A stretch of DNA of 64,000 nucleotides from NCBI RefSeq assembly GCF_000935125.1, contig NZ_JRKI01000061.1, forward strand, positions 868,001-932,000, given 5' to 3'. The translations under genes and the position numbers were made by a program. Under the pieces are notes generated by a model. It worked only from the letters and a program-made list of their open reading frames with translations, made no database searches and had not been told where the DNA came from. Source of the DNA: Streptomyces natalensis ATCC 27448 (GTDB taxonomy: Bacteria > Actinomycetota > Actinomycetes > Streptomycetales > Streptomycetaceae). Positions 13,041 through 21,132 of the stretch are shown here, one piece after another; within the stretch, counting starts at the first letter, position 1, and every line of letters begins with the position of its first letter.

Positions 13041-14915
13041 TTAAACGCCCTGAGCGTCCGGGACTTGCCATTCATCTGGCAGTCCGTAACCACCTGCCCA
13101 TGTTCGGCCGTATACATCTGCTTCGGCATCAATGGGCACTCCGAAGAGCGACATACGCACGGTTTCCGCGACTTCAGCGGCGATATCTGCCGCTTCCGCT
13201 TCCGGTGCAGTGCCCAGTACCTCGTCATGAATCCAAAGGTTGAGGTAGTCCGTCAGCCCCTTGGCCTCAAGGTCGATGAGCGCCTGACCCATCGTGTCCC
13301 GGGCCGTGGACTGGCACAGGTAGGCGACCACTCGAAAGGTTTTATCCCGGTCCAAAACCAGCCGGCGGCCCGAAGGCGTCCGGACTTCGCACCCGTTGGC
13401 CAGGGCGTGGCGCTGCATAGCCCCGGCCCATCGCTTGATGCCGGGGTAGGCGCGGGCGTACCGGTTGAGGGTGTCGCGCATGACAGAAACAGGCAGGCCG
13501 GTCTGTCGCGCGAGAGCCTGCGGCCCTCCTTGATAGCTCGTACCCAGGCCGGCGACCTTGGCCAGATTGCGTTGTTCCTTCGTAAATCCTTCACCAAACA
13601 TCAATTTTGCGGTGAAGTCGTGTAGGTTACGCCCTTGCCTAATTGCCTCACACATGCGTGATTCCTGTGACAAAGCGGCCAACACCACTAGCTCCACGCT
13701 GGATTGGTCCACGGAGAAGTACGTCCGCCCTGGCTCCGCCACGATCGCGCGGCGGATCGTCCAGTCCCTGGATGGGAGCTGTTGCAGAGGCGGGCCGGAG
13801 ACACTGGCGCGGGCGGTGCGGGCTCCAAGCGTGTTGATACTGGGGTGTACGCGGTCGTTGGCGTCGCGGCCTTCCAACATGGCCAGCGCGTATGACGTGC
13901 GCCAGCGGGACGCTCGCTTGGCATGAAGAACCGCATCAGCCAGCGGGTTTGGGCGCCGGCTGGCGCGCGGGTTCCATTGGTCGTCAAGGTCCGCCAGGTC
14001 TAGGAGGACAGCCTTATCCACGCGGAGGGACCCTGACGCGGTGACTTCGGTAAGCATCTCGCCCATCCCCGTCAGAGCGCTGGCGACTTGCGATGTGCTG
14101 TTGACGTTTTGCACGCCATAGCGAGCGGCACGGCGGGCATGGTGTTCGGCGTCCCGCTCCAGGCGGTCTAGAAGTCCGCGGGTGTACTCGACGTCCAGGC
14201 GCATTCCTGTGCGCTGCATTCGTGCGCATATCGCCATCAAGCGGTGTTCGAACTCCACGAGTCGATCCGGGATAGCCAGCCGGTGAATCTCCACATTCAG
14301 CTTTGGGAGAAGGCGGAAAGTGATCAACACATCCAGTCCCGCGTATCGCTGGTACGTCTCGTCCTCGTACGGAATTCCAGACCATCCGGTCTGTTCTGTA
14401 AGTCCGTAGACGCGAAAAGCGCTCTTCAGGCCAGCCTGAGTGTCAGGGGCGGTTGGGTCCACGTAGTGGGCCGCCAGGGGCTTGAGGCTGATTCCCACTC
14501 CGCCTTCATAGTCCTGCCGGGAGTCGCACAGGTGAGCCAGGATCTTGGTGTCCACGACCTTCGGAGCTAGCTCTTCCAGTGGTGCGATGCCGTGGCGATC
14601 CAACACCAAGAGGTCGTAGGCCGCGTTGTGGATCACCAGCTCTGGAGCCTTGAGCACGACGCCACGCGCCAGGGCCTGGAAGTAGGGGCCGCGTTCCACA
14701 GGGATGACCCAGGCGGTGTTACCAGTGCCGAACTGGACTGTCCGGAGCTGGTGGTCTGGGCTGTAGATGTTCAGGCCGGAGGTCTCGGTGTCCAGTGCCA
14801 GGGACCGCGGGTTGTGGCGCTTGAGCCACTGGACGGCCTCTTGTCCGTCCTCCTGGGTCTCCACAGCGTGGATGGTGGTCTCCGTGCCGGCTATGTGGTG
14901 GCGGTACGTGCGCAA
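13041..14915 (-). CDS. DNA polymerase I family (PolA) with 3'-5' exonuclease
   Basis: 624 residues from a TTG with GGGGAG 6 bases upstream. Exonuclease motifs: LDTETSG (about residue 42), IHNAAYD and YAGLDV. Polymerase motifs: A SVDQSSVEL (about 403), B RNLAKVAGLG..YQGG (about 450) and C WIHDEV (about 564). No 5'-3' FLAP nuclease domain, as usual for phage family A enzymes. It replicates phage DNA together with the primase-helicase directly upstream (gap of about 120 bp with a terminator hairpin). Motif B lacks the classical Tyr-Gly after the lysine, a variation seen in some phage polymerases. Confidence 0.92.
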   Translation of the reverse strand: MRTYRHHIAGTETTIHAVETQEDGQEAVQWLKRHNPRSLALDTETSGLNIYSPDHQLRTVQFGTGNTAWVIPVERGPYFQALARGVVLKAPELVIHNAAYDLLVLDRHGIAPLEELAPKVVDTKILAHLCDSRQDYEGGVGISLKPLAAHYVDPTAPDTQAGLKSAFRVYGLTEQTGWSGIPYEDETYQRYAGLDVLITFRLLPKLNVEIHRLAIPDRLVEFEHRLMAICARMQRTGMRLDVEYTRGLLDRLERDAEHHARRAARYGVQNVNSTSQVASALTGMGEMLTEVTASGSLRVDKAVLLDLADLDDQWNPRASRRPNPLADAVLHAKRASRWRTSYALAMLEGRDANDRVHPSINTLGARTARASVSGPPLQQLPSRDWTIRRAIVAEPGRTYFSVDQSSVELVVLAALSQESRMCEAIRQGRNLHDFTAKLMFGEGFTKEQRNLAKVAGLGTSYQGGPQALARQTGLPVSVMRDTLNRYARAYPGIKRWAGAMQRHALANGCEVRTPSGRRLVLDRDKTFRVVAYLCQSTARDTMGQALIDLEAKGLTDYLNLWIHDEVLGTAPEAEAADIAAEVAETVRMSLFGVPIDAEADVYGRTWAGGYGLPDEWQVPDAQGV

Positions 14916-14982
14916 GGTTGCTCCCCGGTGCGGGGCCAGCCGCCGGCAGCCGTGAGGCGGTGCCGGCCTGCGTCGCGGCATG

Positions 14983-15019
14983 CGAAAGGGGGCCGGCCCG
15001 CAGGCCGACCCCCTTTTCG
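14983..15019. terminator. Hairpin terminator after primase-helicase
   Basis: CGAAAGGGGG-ccGGCC-CGCA-GGCCga-CCCCCTTTTCG; on the minus strand this lies between the primase and polymerase genes. Confidence 0.7.
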
Positions 15020-15034
15020 GTGGTGTCGCGGTTC

Positions 15035-17479
15035 TTACTTCGGCTGGCCGAAGATGTCACCGGTGTTGTCTGGGGCCGGTTTCACGGCCCGGCAGTCGCG
15101 CAGGTGGCGGAACCCCCGTATGCCTCTGTGCACGCCGCTGCCGGCCCCTTCAGCCACGCCGGGGAAGGAGCGCACAGCCGCGAACACCCGTGGCTTGGTC
15201 ATGCGGTGCCGGATGCCGGAGTCTTCACACCACGTCTGGTAGCGCTCCCAGACCTCCGTCCGGGTCGTGAACTCCCCCTCCACTACTTCGAATTCGTCTC
15301 CGCCGGCCTCAATGAACCCGCTCAGAGGGTGGGAGGCGTCGCGGTATCGGGCAGTGGCCTTTTCCACGGCTGCCGGGAAGGTCAGGCCCTTGCCGGCCTT
15401 GTACTGGGCGTACCACTCGATAGCCCCCCGCACTGCCCAGGCGGCTATCCCGGCGCTCTCCTGGGCAAGTGCCGACTTGAGGTGTCGGTCTTCCCGCCCG
15501 CGGAAGTCCTCCAGCCAGGGCACGACACGGACGCGTTGCCACAGCGCGGCATCCGTTGCGTCCACATCCGGCGGATAGTTCGTGTCCACCTGGACCAGAG
15601 CCGTGGGCCGGAACGTGATCTCCGACCGGGCGTAGACGCCGCGGGCTGTAATCGACTGGTCGCCGGTCAGCGACTTCATCAGGGCTTGGTCCAATTTCAT
15701 GCCGGCCGGCCACTCACTGGAGAGGACCAGCCGCTTTCCACGAAGGCCCACAATGTCCGCCCGGGGTCCACCATTCTCCCGCCGGCGTTCGAACAGCGAG
15801 GGGTCCGCCCGCTTGATCATTTCCCGGAACACGTTCTCCAGGCTGTCCGTGAACGTCGTCTTCCCGTTCGTGGTCTCCCCCACGTGCATGACGAAGATCC
15901 GTTCCACGGCGTGGCCTGTGATGCCGTAGCCGGTCAACATCCGTAGGAAATCCGGTGTCTGCGGGCTTGTGGGGTGGCACTCCGCAAGGAAGCGCTCCCA
16001 GCGTGGTGCCTGGGCGGTCGCGTCGTAGTCCAGGTTCACGAAGTAGGTGTTCATGTCCTGCGGAGCATGCTCACGCATCGCGCCACTACGCAGGTCCACC
16101 ACCGCATTGCGGAACGCCAGCAAGTGAGGGAAGGCGTCAAACTCGTCCGCGGCAGCGTAGACGCCGGGGATGGACGCCAACATGGACACCATGGCCTTGA
16201 CCCGGCTGGCGTTCTGGCTCTCAAGCACGTGTTTGGCCAGCTGTACCGGGTCCTGGCCCCTCTCGTGGGGCATGGCCTGAATCACGGCCCGCACGTCCGC
16301 GTACAGGGCCTCTTGTGGAATGGTCCGCCAGTGTCGGCCGGTCCACTTGGAAACGCCGACGCCCGGCACCATCCTGATATGGCCGCCCAGTTGGCGGTAC
16401 AGCCGTTCCGCGTTGCCCAGGTCTGTGAGGGGCAGCGGGGGCCCGTCTATCTCCGTGATGAGGTCCGGAACATGTTCCGGTTCCTCTGTCGCGACGTCTA
16501 CGACGTGCACAGCGGCTCGCCGGACGGTCGTCCGCAACTCGACCGGGAAGGCGTCGGCGTCCCGGGCCCGCCAGTCGGTCAGGTCGTCCCCCTGGTGGGG
16601 TATCTCCAGAAGGCGGACAACGAGGCCAGCGCGGGTGAGGGCGTCAGCGAGTGCGGTGTTAAAGCCGGCGCCGCCCGCGTCACGGTCGCCGGCAAGGATC
16701 ACCTCTCTGTCCCCCAGGCCGGCCGTCAGCTCCTCCACCAGCACGGCATTGCCGGCCAATGTGGCGCCCCGGATGGCCACAGCGTCATAGCCGGCAGCCA
16801 CGGCTGTAAGCCCGTCGCCGGGGCCTTCGGTGATGAACACGGGCCCGGTGTTGTCGGCACGCAGCACGCCGTACTTGGCCCACTCGGCTCCATCGGGGTT
16901 GGAAAGGCTGGCCCAACGTGCTGGACAGTCGCCGGTCAGGTCACGGCCCTGGAGCCCTTTGGGGACGCCGTGGAAGTCCACGAGCGGGACCGTGACGCGG
17001 GGGTAGCGCTGGTAGGCCGGCGACCGGTGCAGGAACGCCTCGTCTACCCCCAGAGCGTCCACGCCCAGGCCCAGGTCCGCGGCCTTCTCCGCGTCGAGGC
17101 CGAAGCGCTGCCAGACGTACGTCCGCGCCCGCGCGGCCTCGTCGCTCTCCCCCATGAAGGCCAGGTTCGTGGTGTCCACGTAGGTGGCCAGGCTCGCAAT
17201 ATGCCCAGGACTGAGGTCTTCCGGAACGGGCTTGGAGGAGACCGTGACGCCCTCCCCCGGCGCCCAGTCGTAGAGGTCTGCCGGGCTCCAGTCCAGCGCG
17301 GCCAGCACCTTGGCACGGTCCTGGCACACCCAGCAATTGACCAGGAGGCTCCCGTCCTCCTTGAGTCGAAACCACAGGGAGGGGCGGGTGTCCTGGTGGG
17401 CGGGGCACTGGACGCCGTACTCCCCGCGCTCCTCCACAACCTGTGGGAAGCGGCCCAGGAACTCCGCGAGACTTTTCAA
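15035..17479 (-). CDS. Primase-helicase (CHC2 zinc finger, TOPRIM, SF3-type ATPase)
   Basis: 814 residues if the TTG at 17,479 is used, preferred because GGAGGGG precedes it; a GTG at 17,512 would add 11. Zinc finger Cys25, His28, Cys49, Cys52; TOPRIM with VFITEGPGDG (about residue 215) and LAGDRDAGG; ATPase with Walker A GETTNGKTTF (about 535), then SSEWPAG...VQVDTNYPP, as in D5/P4-type helicases. It should make primers and unwind DNA for the polymerase downstream. A repressor-type palindrome lies inside the gene at 16,465 and encodes an EHVP segment between TOPRIM and ATPase domains. Confidence 0.9.
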   Translation of the reverse strand: MKSLAEFLGRFPQVVEERGEYGVQCPAHQDTRPSLWFRLKEDGSLLVNCWVCQDRAKVLAALDWSPADLYDWAPGEGVTVSSKPVPEDLSPGHIASLATYVDTTNLAFMGESDEAARARTYVWQRFGLDAEKAADLGLGVDALGVDEAFLHRSPAYQRYPRVTVPLVDFHGVPKGLQGRDLTGDCPARWASLSNPDGAEWAKYGVLRADNTGPVFITEGPGDGLTAVAAGYDAVAIRGATLAGNAVLVEELTAGLGDREVILAGDRDAGGAGFNTALADALTRAGLVVRLLEIPHQGDDLTDWRARDADAFPVELRTTVRRAAVHVVDVATEEPEHVPDLITEIDGPPLPLTDLGNAERLYRQLGGHIRMVPGVGVSKWTGRHWRTIPQEALYADVRAVIQAMPHERGQDPVQLAKHVLESQNASRVKAMVSMLASIPGVYAAADEFDAFPHLLAFRNAVVDLRSGAMREHAPQDMNTYFVNLDYDATAQAPRWERFLAECHPTSPQTPDFLRMLTGYGITGHAVERIFVMHVGETTNGKTTFTDSLENVFREMIKRADPSLFERRRENGGPRADIVGLRGKRLVLSSEWPAGMKLDQALMKSLTGDQSITARGVYARSEITFRPTALVQVDTNYPPDVDATDAALWQRVRVVPWLEDFRGREDRHLKSALAQESAGIAAWAVRGAIEWYAQYKAGKGLTFPAAVEKATARYRDASHPLSGFIEAGGDEFEVVEGEFTTRTEVWERYQTWCEDSGIRHRMTKPRVFAAVRSFPGVAEGAGSGVHRGIRGFRHLRDCRAVKPAPDNTGDIFGQPK
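15065..15085 (-). promoter_or_regulatory. Phage promoter-like motif 2 (polymerase)
   Basis: Minus strand GTGAAACCGGCCCCAGACAAC, the most divergent copy, inside the 3' end of the primase-helicase gene, 150 bp before the polymerase start. Confidence 0.5.
16465..16480. promoter_or_regulatory. Repressor-type palindrome site 3
   Basis: CCGGAACATGTTCCGG inside the primase-helicase coding region, far from any start, as expected for a stoperator rather than a promoter operator. Confidence 0.7.
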
Positions 17480-17523
17480 GATCCCCTCCAACGCAAAAAG
17501 ACGGGCGTGCACCGGTCCAGACC

Positions 17524-17542
17524 GTTGTCTGGGACCGGTTAC
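17524..17542 (-). promoter_or_regulatory. Phage promoter-like motif 3 (primase-helicase)
   Basis: Minus strand GTAACCGGTCCCAGACAAC, 45 bp before the chosen start, within a longer inverted repeat (CCGGTCC...GGACCGG). Confidence 0.65.
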
Positions 17543-17835
17543 ACGCCCGCCCTTCGGCGTTCAACGAGGCCGCTTGAGCTGGGCAGTTGGCGCGCGCCAC
17601 GGGCTCTCTGTAGGCTTGCTTTGCGGTAACGACCACGGCCTAGGAACCGACGCTCAGACTGCCCCTAAATCATGTGGGTGGAATGAAGCGAAGGAGTCTT
17701 GCCTTGGGCGCGACCTACTCTTGCCTGATGCAAATTGCCCAGCCCGTAATCCCAATATTGCTTTGACGGTCTTTGCGACAGACCTCAACGAATAGCTGCC
17801 GACCATGGCGGCGCACAGTCGACGGGCGCTGTGTC

Positions 17836-17855
17836 TTGACAGACATCCGTCTGTC
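17836..17855 (+). promoter_or_regulatory. -35 box overlapped by an operator-like palindrome
   Basis: TTGACA (17,836-17,841) overlaps GACAGAC-atcc-GTCTGTC (17,838-17,855), about 70 bp upstream of the small plus-strand gene. A clear -10 is not seen. Confidence 0.45.
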
Positions 17856-17921
17856 TTCGTTGAGGTTCGCGTTTCGACGCACCCTCTCGAAGGCGACGGC
17901 CAACCCGCCTCGGAGGGCGTT

Positions 17922-18104
17922 ATGTGGGCCGTTATGCAGGAACTCGCGATGTCAGCACCCCAGGCGCTGATCTATTTTGTGGCGCTTCTTGCCCTCATGC
18001 TGTTGCTGGCTTTGGTCATTACCCTGCGGAAGACCGAGGCAGAGCATCGGCCGGAGATCATCCGGGCCCTAGCCGATCTGATGAGCTTCTGGCGGCGCAA
18101 ATAA
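17922..18104 (+). CDS. Small single-span membrane protein
   Basis: 60 residues, GGAGG 5 bases before the ATG. One long transmembrane span (ALIYFVALLALMLLLALVITL) and a charged cytoplasmic tail ending LMSFWRRK. It is one of few plus-strand genes in the prophage and is convergent with the nuclease operon, so it may be expressed in the lysogen from its own TTGACA promoter. About 440 bp lie between it and the primase start on the left, otherwise without a convincing gene. Confidence 0.6.
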   Translation: MWAVMQELAMSAPQALIYFVALLALMLLLALVITLRKTEAEHRPEIIRALADLMSFWRRK

Positions 18105-18488
18105 CTACCGCCCGCGCCCATCCCGCAGTATTCGACCGAAGGTTTCCAGGTCCATCACGACATACCCGTGACGAACGTTCTTCCCGCGGCGTTTGACCAC
18201 GGCTGCCCCGTAAGGCACTTCGGCGTTAACCGCCTCTTGGTTGGCTTGCTCCACGTACGCCGAGAGGCGGTGCGCTTTCTCGTCCTTGGCCTCCAGCACG
18301 AACGGGTAAGCGTCGATGTCGCCTGTGTCGTGTCGGCCGGTCTGCACCTTTCTGCGGATCGGCAACAGGTGACGGGCACCGAATTTCGGCGCCCCGCTCT
18401 CAGTCAGCGGAACACCCAACACCTCATTCAGGTACCGGACTATGGCTGTCTCCCAGGCGGTTCCCCGTGCCTTGTTCGGGTTGCTCAC
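18105..18488 (-). CDS. PD-(D/E)XK-type nuclease, possible Holliday junction resolvase
   Basis: 127 residues. KARGTAWETAIVRYLNE at the N-terminus, then HDTGDIDAYPFVLEAKDEKAH, giving the D...E-x-K core of restriction-like nucleases, then a Gln-rich helix and a strand with AVVKRRGKN. This layout is that of phage resolvase-like or VRR-like nucleases in replication modules. Its ATG overlaps the stop of the gene upstream (ATGA). Confidence 0.65.
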   Translation of the reverse strand: MSNPNKARGTAWETAIVRYLNEVLGVPLTESGAPKFGARHLLPIRRKVQTGRHDTGDIDAYPFVLEAKDEKAHRLSAYVEQANQEAVNAEVPYGAAVVKRRGKNVRHGYVVMDLETFGRILRDGRGR

Positions 18489-18733
18489 TCCACCCGCTCC
18501 CAGGCGAGAGCTGCGCTCTCCACATACGCCTCAATTCGAGATGGGCCCCAACCTGCGTGTTCCTGCGCGAAGTTCTTCCAGTGTGTGGCTCGCCGACGCG
18601 CGACAGCCTCTGCGCCATACGGCCCTTCCGCGTGCCGAATCGTGCGCTCGGGCTGTTCAGCGTTGGCCGCGTAGGTCTGAACGATCACGGCGCGGTACAC
18701 CCGGTCCGCGTCTACTGCAATGGTGCGCGCCAT
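18485..18733 (-). CDS. Hypothetical phage protein
   Basis: 82 residues from MARTIAVDADRVYRAV. TGATG overlap with the upstream stop. Mainly beta N-terminus then helix with HWKNFAQEHAGWGPSRIEAY. No family recognised; position suggests an accessory replication or recombination role. Confidence 0.55.
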   Translation of the reverse strand: MARTIAVDADRVYRAVIVQTYAANAEQPERTIRHAEGPYGAEAVARRRATHWKNFAQEHAGWGPSRIEAYVESAALAWERVE

Positions 18734-18912
18734 CAGAGCCTCACCCACTTCACGCTCACGCCACGCGCGATGGCAGAGGCCAAGGCGTCGATGTACCGGG
18801 GCCAGTCCTCCCGCTCCCGTGCGGACGCGAAGAGGTGGACCTCCCCGCCTGCCAGGGCGCGGATCTCCCCCAGCGGCGGGGCCTGACTTCCCCTGATCTC
18901 CAGGGCGTTCAA
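18733..18912 (-). CDS. Small hypothetical phage protein
   Basis: 59 residues from a TTG that follows AAGGAG at 5 bases; an upstream ATG inside the palindrome at 18,928 has no ribosome site and is not preferred. This leaves the palindrome in the leader, where a repressor would block expression of this and the two genes after it. Sequence includes SAREREDWPRYIDALASAIARG. Confidence 0.5.
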   Translation of the reverse strand: MNALEIRGSQAPPLGEIRALAGGEVHLFASAREREDWPRYIDALASAIARGVSVKWVRL

Positions 18913-18927
18913 TGTCGCTCCTTCTGA

Positions 18928-18943
18928 CCGGAACATGTTCCGG
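18928..18943. promoter_or_regulatory. Repressor-type palindrome site 4
   Basis: CCGGAACATGTTCCGG; dyad symmetry continues 3 bp on each side (TGA...TCA), the longest of the eight copies. Lies 16 bp upstream of a TTG start. Confidence 0.8.
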
Positions 18944-18952
18944 TCACGACAA

Positions 18953-18979
18953 GGCCCCCGCCGTAGTGCGACGGGGGCC
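18953..18979. terminator. Hairpin terminator
   Basis: GGCCCCCG / CGGGGGCC stem downstream of the gene at 18,996. Confidence 0.65.
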
Positions 18980-18995
18980 GGTACGGACGAGGGTT

Positions 18996-19268
18996 CTAAA
19001 TGTCGTCACCGGGGATCGTGACCGCGACGTGTTCAGCCGCGATGGTCTCCACACGGAAGCTCCGCCGGCGAACGAACCCGGACTCCTGGCCGGTGGGCTT
19101 CACCTTGAGCAGGGGCACGACGCGCCCACCGATGATGGCGGAGGTGGTCTTGAGGATCACGGCCTCCGTCATCCTCACGCGGTTGGCCTGGCGGGTCGCG
19201 TAGACCACGGTGTCCCCCACGACGATCGGGGCTCCGGTGAAGTCGTGGATATGACCTCTCTTGCTCAA
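18996..19268 (-). CDS. Hypothetical phage protein
   Basis: 90 residues from a TTG with GAGGAGAG 6 bases upstream. Beta-rich (GAPIVVGDTVVYATR, AVILKTTSAIIGGRVVPLLKV), reminiscent of an SH3-like small barrel. No family assigned. It follows the directionality factor gene. Confidence 0.5.
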   Translation of the reverse strand: MSKRGHIHDFTGAPIVVGDTVVYATRQANRVRMTEAVILKTTSAIIGGRVVPLLKVKPTGQESGFVRRRSFRVETIAAEHVAVTIPGDDI

Positions 19269-19341
19269 GCGAACTCTCCTCATGCTGAGCGTGGTTACGG
19301 GGCGTTGCAGTGGTCCCGCTTGAGAAAGTGACGGCCCAGAA

Positions 19342-20067
19342 CTAGAACGGGGGCTCATCAAGGGACTTGCTCAGCGACGGCAGCGCCGCCTCCACGTCTG
19401 CCGGAGCCGGCCCGCGGACCTTGAGGAGGGGGTGGCGGTAGGTCACGTCCACGCCAGCGGAGGTCGTGAACTCCACCAGCTCCAGGTACAGGTCACACAG
19501 GGCCGGCCCTTGCACCTTGTCCAGCGCGGTCAGAGTAGCCGGCAGAGACCGGGTGAAGTCCCAGGACGAGGTCACCAGCCGGAAGACCCCCAGGTGGGGA
19601 GCGTCAGCCAGGCGGTAGCTGATTCGGATATCCGGCTTAGGGCCACGGCCGCTCTTCGCCAGGGCCCGGCGCTCCTTGAAGTCGGTCGGGCAGCCGCACG
19701 GCTTCCCGCGGTCCTCCTCCGGCTCCAGGAAGCTGACGCCGTCACAGGCATGGATGACGCCCTGCATGCCGTACAAGGCCATGCGGGAGGAGATCGCCTC
19801 CGCGCCCTCCACGATGACGCGCACGCTGTCCGCGGTGGTCAGGACTTCGCGGTTGTCTTCCTTGGTGGTCTCCCACTCCTGCGGGGTGCCGCCGTAGAGG
19901 CCGGCCACGGCATCGGCCACTTCCGGATCTCCGGTGGTGATCCGCCAGGCAGGCAGGGCCACGGGCCTGTTGTTGAGAAGCTGACCGGCTCGGAAGCGGC
20001 CCACGAAATCGGAGCTGAAGGTCTTCGGCAGAGCATTGGGGTCGGTCTCGAAAATGCGCAGGGACAC
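19342..20067 (-). CDS. Recombination directionality factor, phiC31/phiBT1 gp3-like
   Basis: 241 residues from a GTG (GAGG 4-5 bases upstream). The core ALPAWRITTGDPEVADAVAGLYGG...EWETTKEDNREVLTTADSV and the later LADAPHLGVFRL match what I remember of phiC31 gp3, the protein that binds serine integrase and switches it from attP x attB to attL x attR recombination (excision). A CGCP segment mid-protein could bind zinc. It is expressed with the early replication genes (promoter motif 90 bp upstream), as expected if excision is coupled to induction. Identity rests on memory of the family. Confidence 0.65.
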   Translation of the reverse strand: MSLRIFETDPNALPKTFSSDFVGRFRAGQLLNNRPVALPAWRITTGDPEVADAVAGLYGGTPQEWETTKEDNREVLTTADSVRVIVEGAEAISSRMALYGMQGVIHACDGVSFLEPEEDRGKPCGCPTDFKERRALAKSGRGPKPDIRISYRLADAPHLGVFRLVTSSWDFTRSLPATLTALDKVQGPALCDLYLELVEFTTSAGVDVTYRHPLLKVRGPAPADVEAALPSLSKSLDEPPF

Positions 20068-20110
20068 GCGGCCTCACTTGAATTCGCTTGACGGTGTGGG
20101 CAGCGCAAGA

Positions 20111-20141
20111 CCCCGGGGGCGTAGGAACAGCCGCCCCGGGG
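20111..20141. terminator. Hairpin terminator
   Basis: CCCCGGGGGCG / CGCCCCGGGG stem in the leader between promoter motif 4 and the directionality factor; could act as an attenuator. Confidence 0.5.
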
Positions 20142-20156
20142 CCTTGGCTCGGTGTC

Positions 20157-20175
20157 GTTGTCTGGGGGCCGTTAC
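20157..20175 (-). promoter_or_regulatory. Phage promoter-like motif 4 (directionality factor)
   Basis: Minus strand GTAACGGCCCCCAGACAAC, 90 bp before the start codon. Confidence 0.6.
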
Positions 20176-20188
20176 AGCCCCACGCCGG

Positions 20189-20983
20189 CTACTTGCGGCG
20201 CTGGCTGCCGGTCTCTGCCTCACCGCCGGAGGCGACCGGTCGGCCGATCACTCCGCGCTTGATCTCTCGGTCCCAGTCGAAGACCGCCCTAAGGTGCAAG
20301 AACACGTCGAACAGCTCCGGTGCGTGGCGCACGGGCACGAGCTTCCAGCCCTCCGGGCGGACGTGGAGGACGGCCGCCGCCTCGATGACAGGCAGGGGCT
20401 CGGACTCGCCGGTGTCGGCGCGGATGATGCGGTCCGCATTGCTGTAGGCAGCAAGCTGGAGGGCCACGTCCTCATGGACGCCGGAGCGCGTGGTCTTGAA
20501 GTCCAACATCACGACTTCGCCAGCGATTTCGCAGATCGCATCGAAAGAACCGGCGTAGTTGTGGCTGTCACTCCAAATGGCGTCTTCGATGTAGAGGAAG
20601 CGGGGTTTCACCGTCTCAAGGAACTCCCGGAAGTGCCTTACAAAAGGCTCAAGTTCGGGGTGGACGCGGCCCGGGTTCTGGCCCCGTGCCAGACGCTCGA
20701 AGAGGTCATGAGCGGCGGTGCCGGTTTCCGCGGCCTCTTTGGTGATGCGCCTCGGGGCGCCCTTGAGGTAATCGACTGCGCCGGCCGGGTCCTGCATAGC
20801 CAGACCCACCAGAGAGCCGACGTTGGTCACTGCTGCCTGAGCCACGGTCTTGGCCGCCCAGAATTGCAAGAAGGGCTTTGGCTGCATTGACAGAATGGAG
20901 GTCACGCCCGGGGCCTTGGCTCCGGAGTCGCTATCGACGTAGAAGCGGCTCCCGCCGCGCGTGATGGTGCTAAGGGCTCCCAA
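20189..20983 (-). CDS. PD-(D/E)XK exonuclease, Cas4/RecB-like
   Basis: 264 residues from a TTG (GGGGAG upstream). Motifs in order: GTAAHDLFERL, YAGSFDAICEIAGEVVMLDFKTTRS (D...D-x-K core) and a QLAAYSNADR helix, the standard set of phage RecB-nuclease exonucleases. It probably processes ends for phage recombination or replication. Some Cas4-type proteins also have a C-terminal Fe-S cysteine set; none is present here. Confidence 0.8.
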   Translation of the reverse strand: MGALSTITRGGSRFYVDSDSGAKAPGVTSILSMQPKPFLQFWAAKTVAQAAVTNVGSLVGLAMQDPAGAVDYLKGAPRRITKEAAETGTAAHDLFERLARGQNPGRVHPELEPFVRHFREFLETVKPRFLYIEDAIWSDSHNYAGSFDAICEIAGEVVMLDFKTTRSGVHEDVALQLAAYSNADRIIRADTGESEPLPVIEAAAVLHVRPEGWKLVPVRHAPELFDVFLHLRAVFDWDREIKRGVIGRPVASGGEAETGSQRRK

Positions 20984-21037
20984 TGCCCAACTCCCCTACT
21001 ACAGGGCCTTCTAAGGCCGCTTGCGGCTTCCGGGGGA

Positions 21038-21056
21038 GTTGTCTGGGAAGGGTTAC
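21038..21056 (-). promoter_or_regulatory. Phage promoter-like motif 5 (exonuclease)
   Basis: Minus strand GTAACCCTTCCCAGACAAC, 55 bp before the start codon. Confidence 0.6.
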
Positions 21057-21079
21057 GCGGCTCCGGAACAGACAGCGCA

Positions 21080-21111
21080 AAGCCCCCGCTCCGGGCGTGG
21101 AGCGGGGGCTT
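21080..21111. terminator. Hairpin terminator
   Basis: Perfect 13-bp stem AAGCCCCCGCTCC / GGAGCGGGGGCTT with a 6-nt loop, downstream of the Lsr2-domain gene. Confidence 0.85.
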
Positions 21112-21132
21112 GTTGAGCGTTCTGCAGGACGG

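Noticed and set aside
15974..17629. 551-codon plus-strand frame over the primase-helicase
   Set aside because: Shadow of the primase-helicase, which has clear zinc finger, TOPRIM and ATPase motifs on the other strand.
17715..17846. Minus-strand frame starting MSVKTQRPSTVRRHG
   Set aside because: 43 codons, no ribosome site, overlaps the promoter and operator of the plus-strand membrane-protein gene; codon use not convincing.
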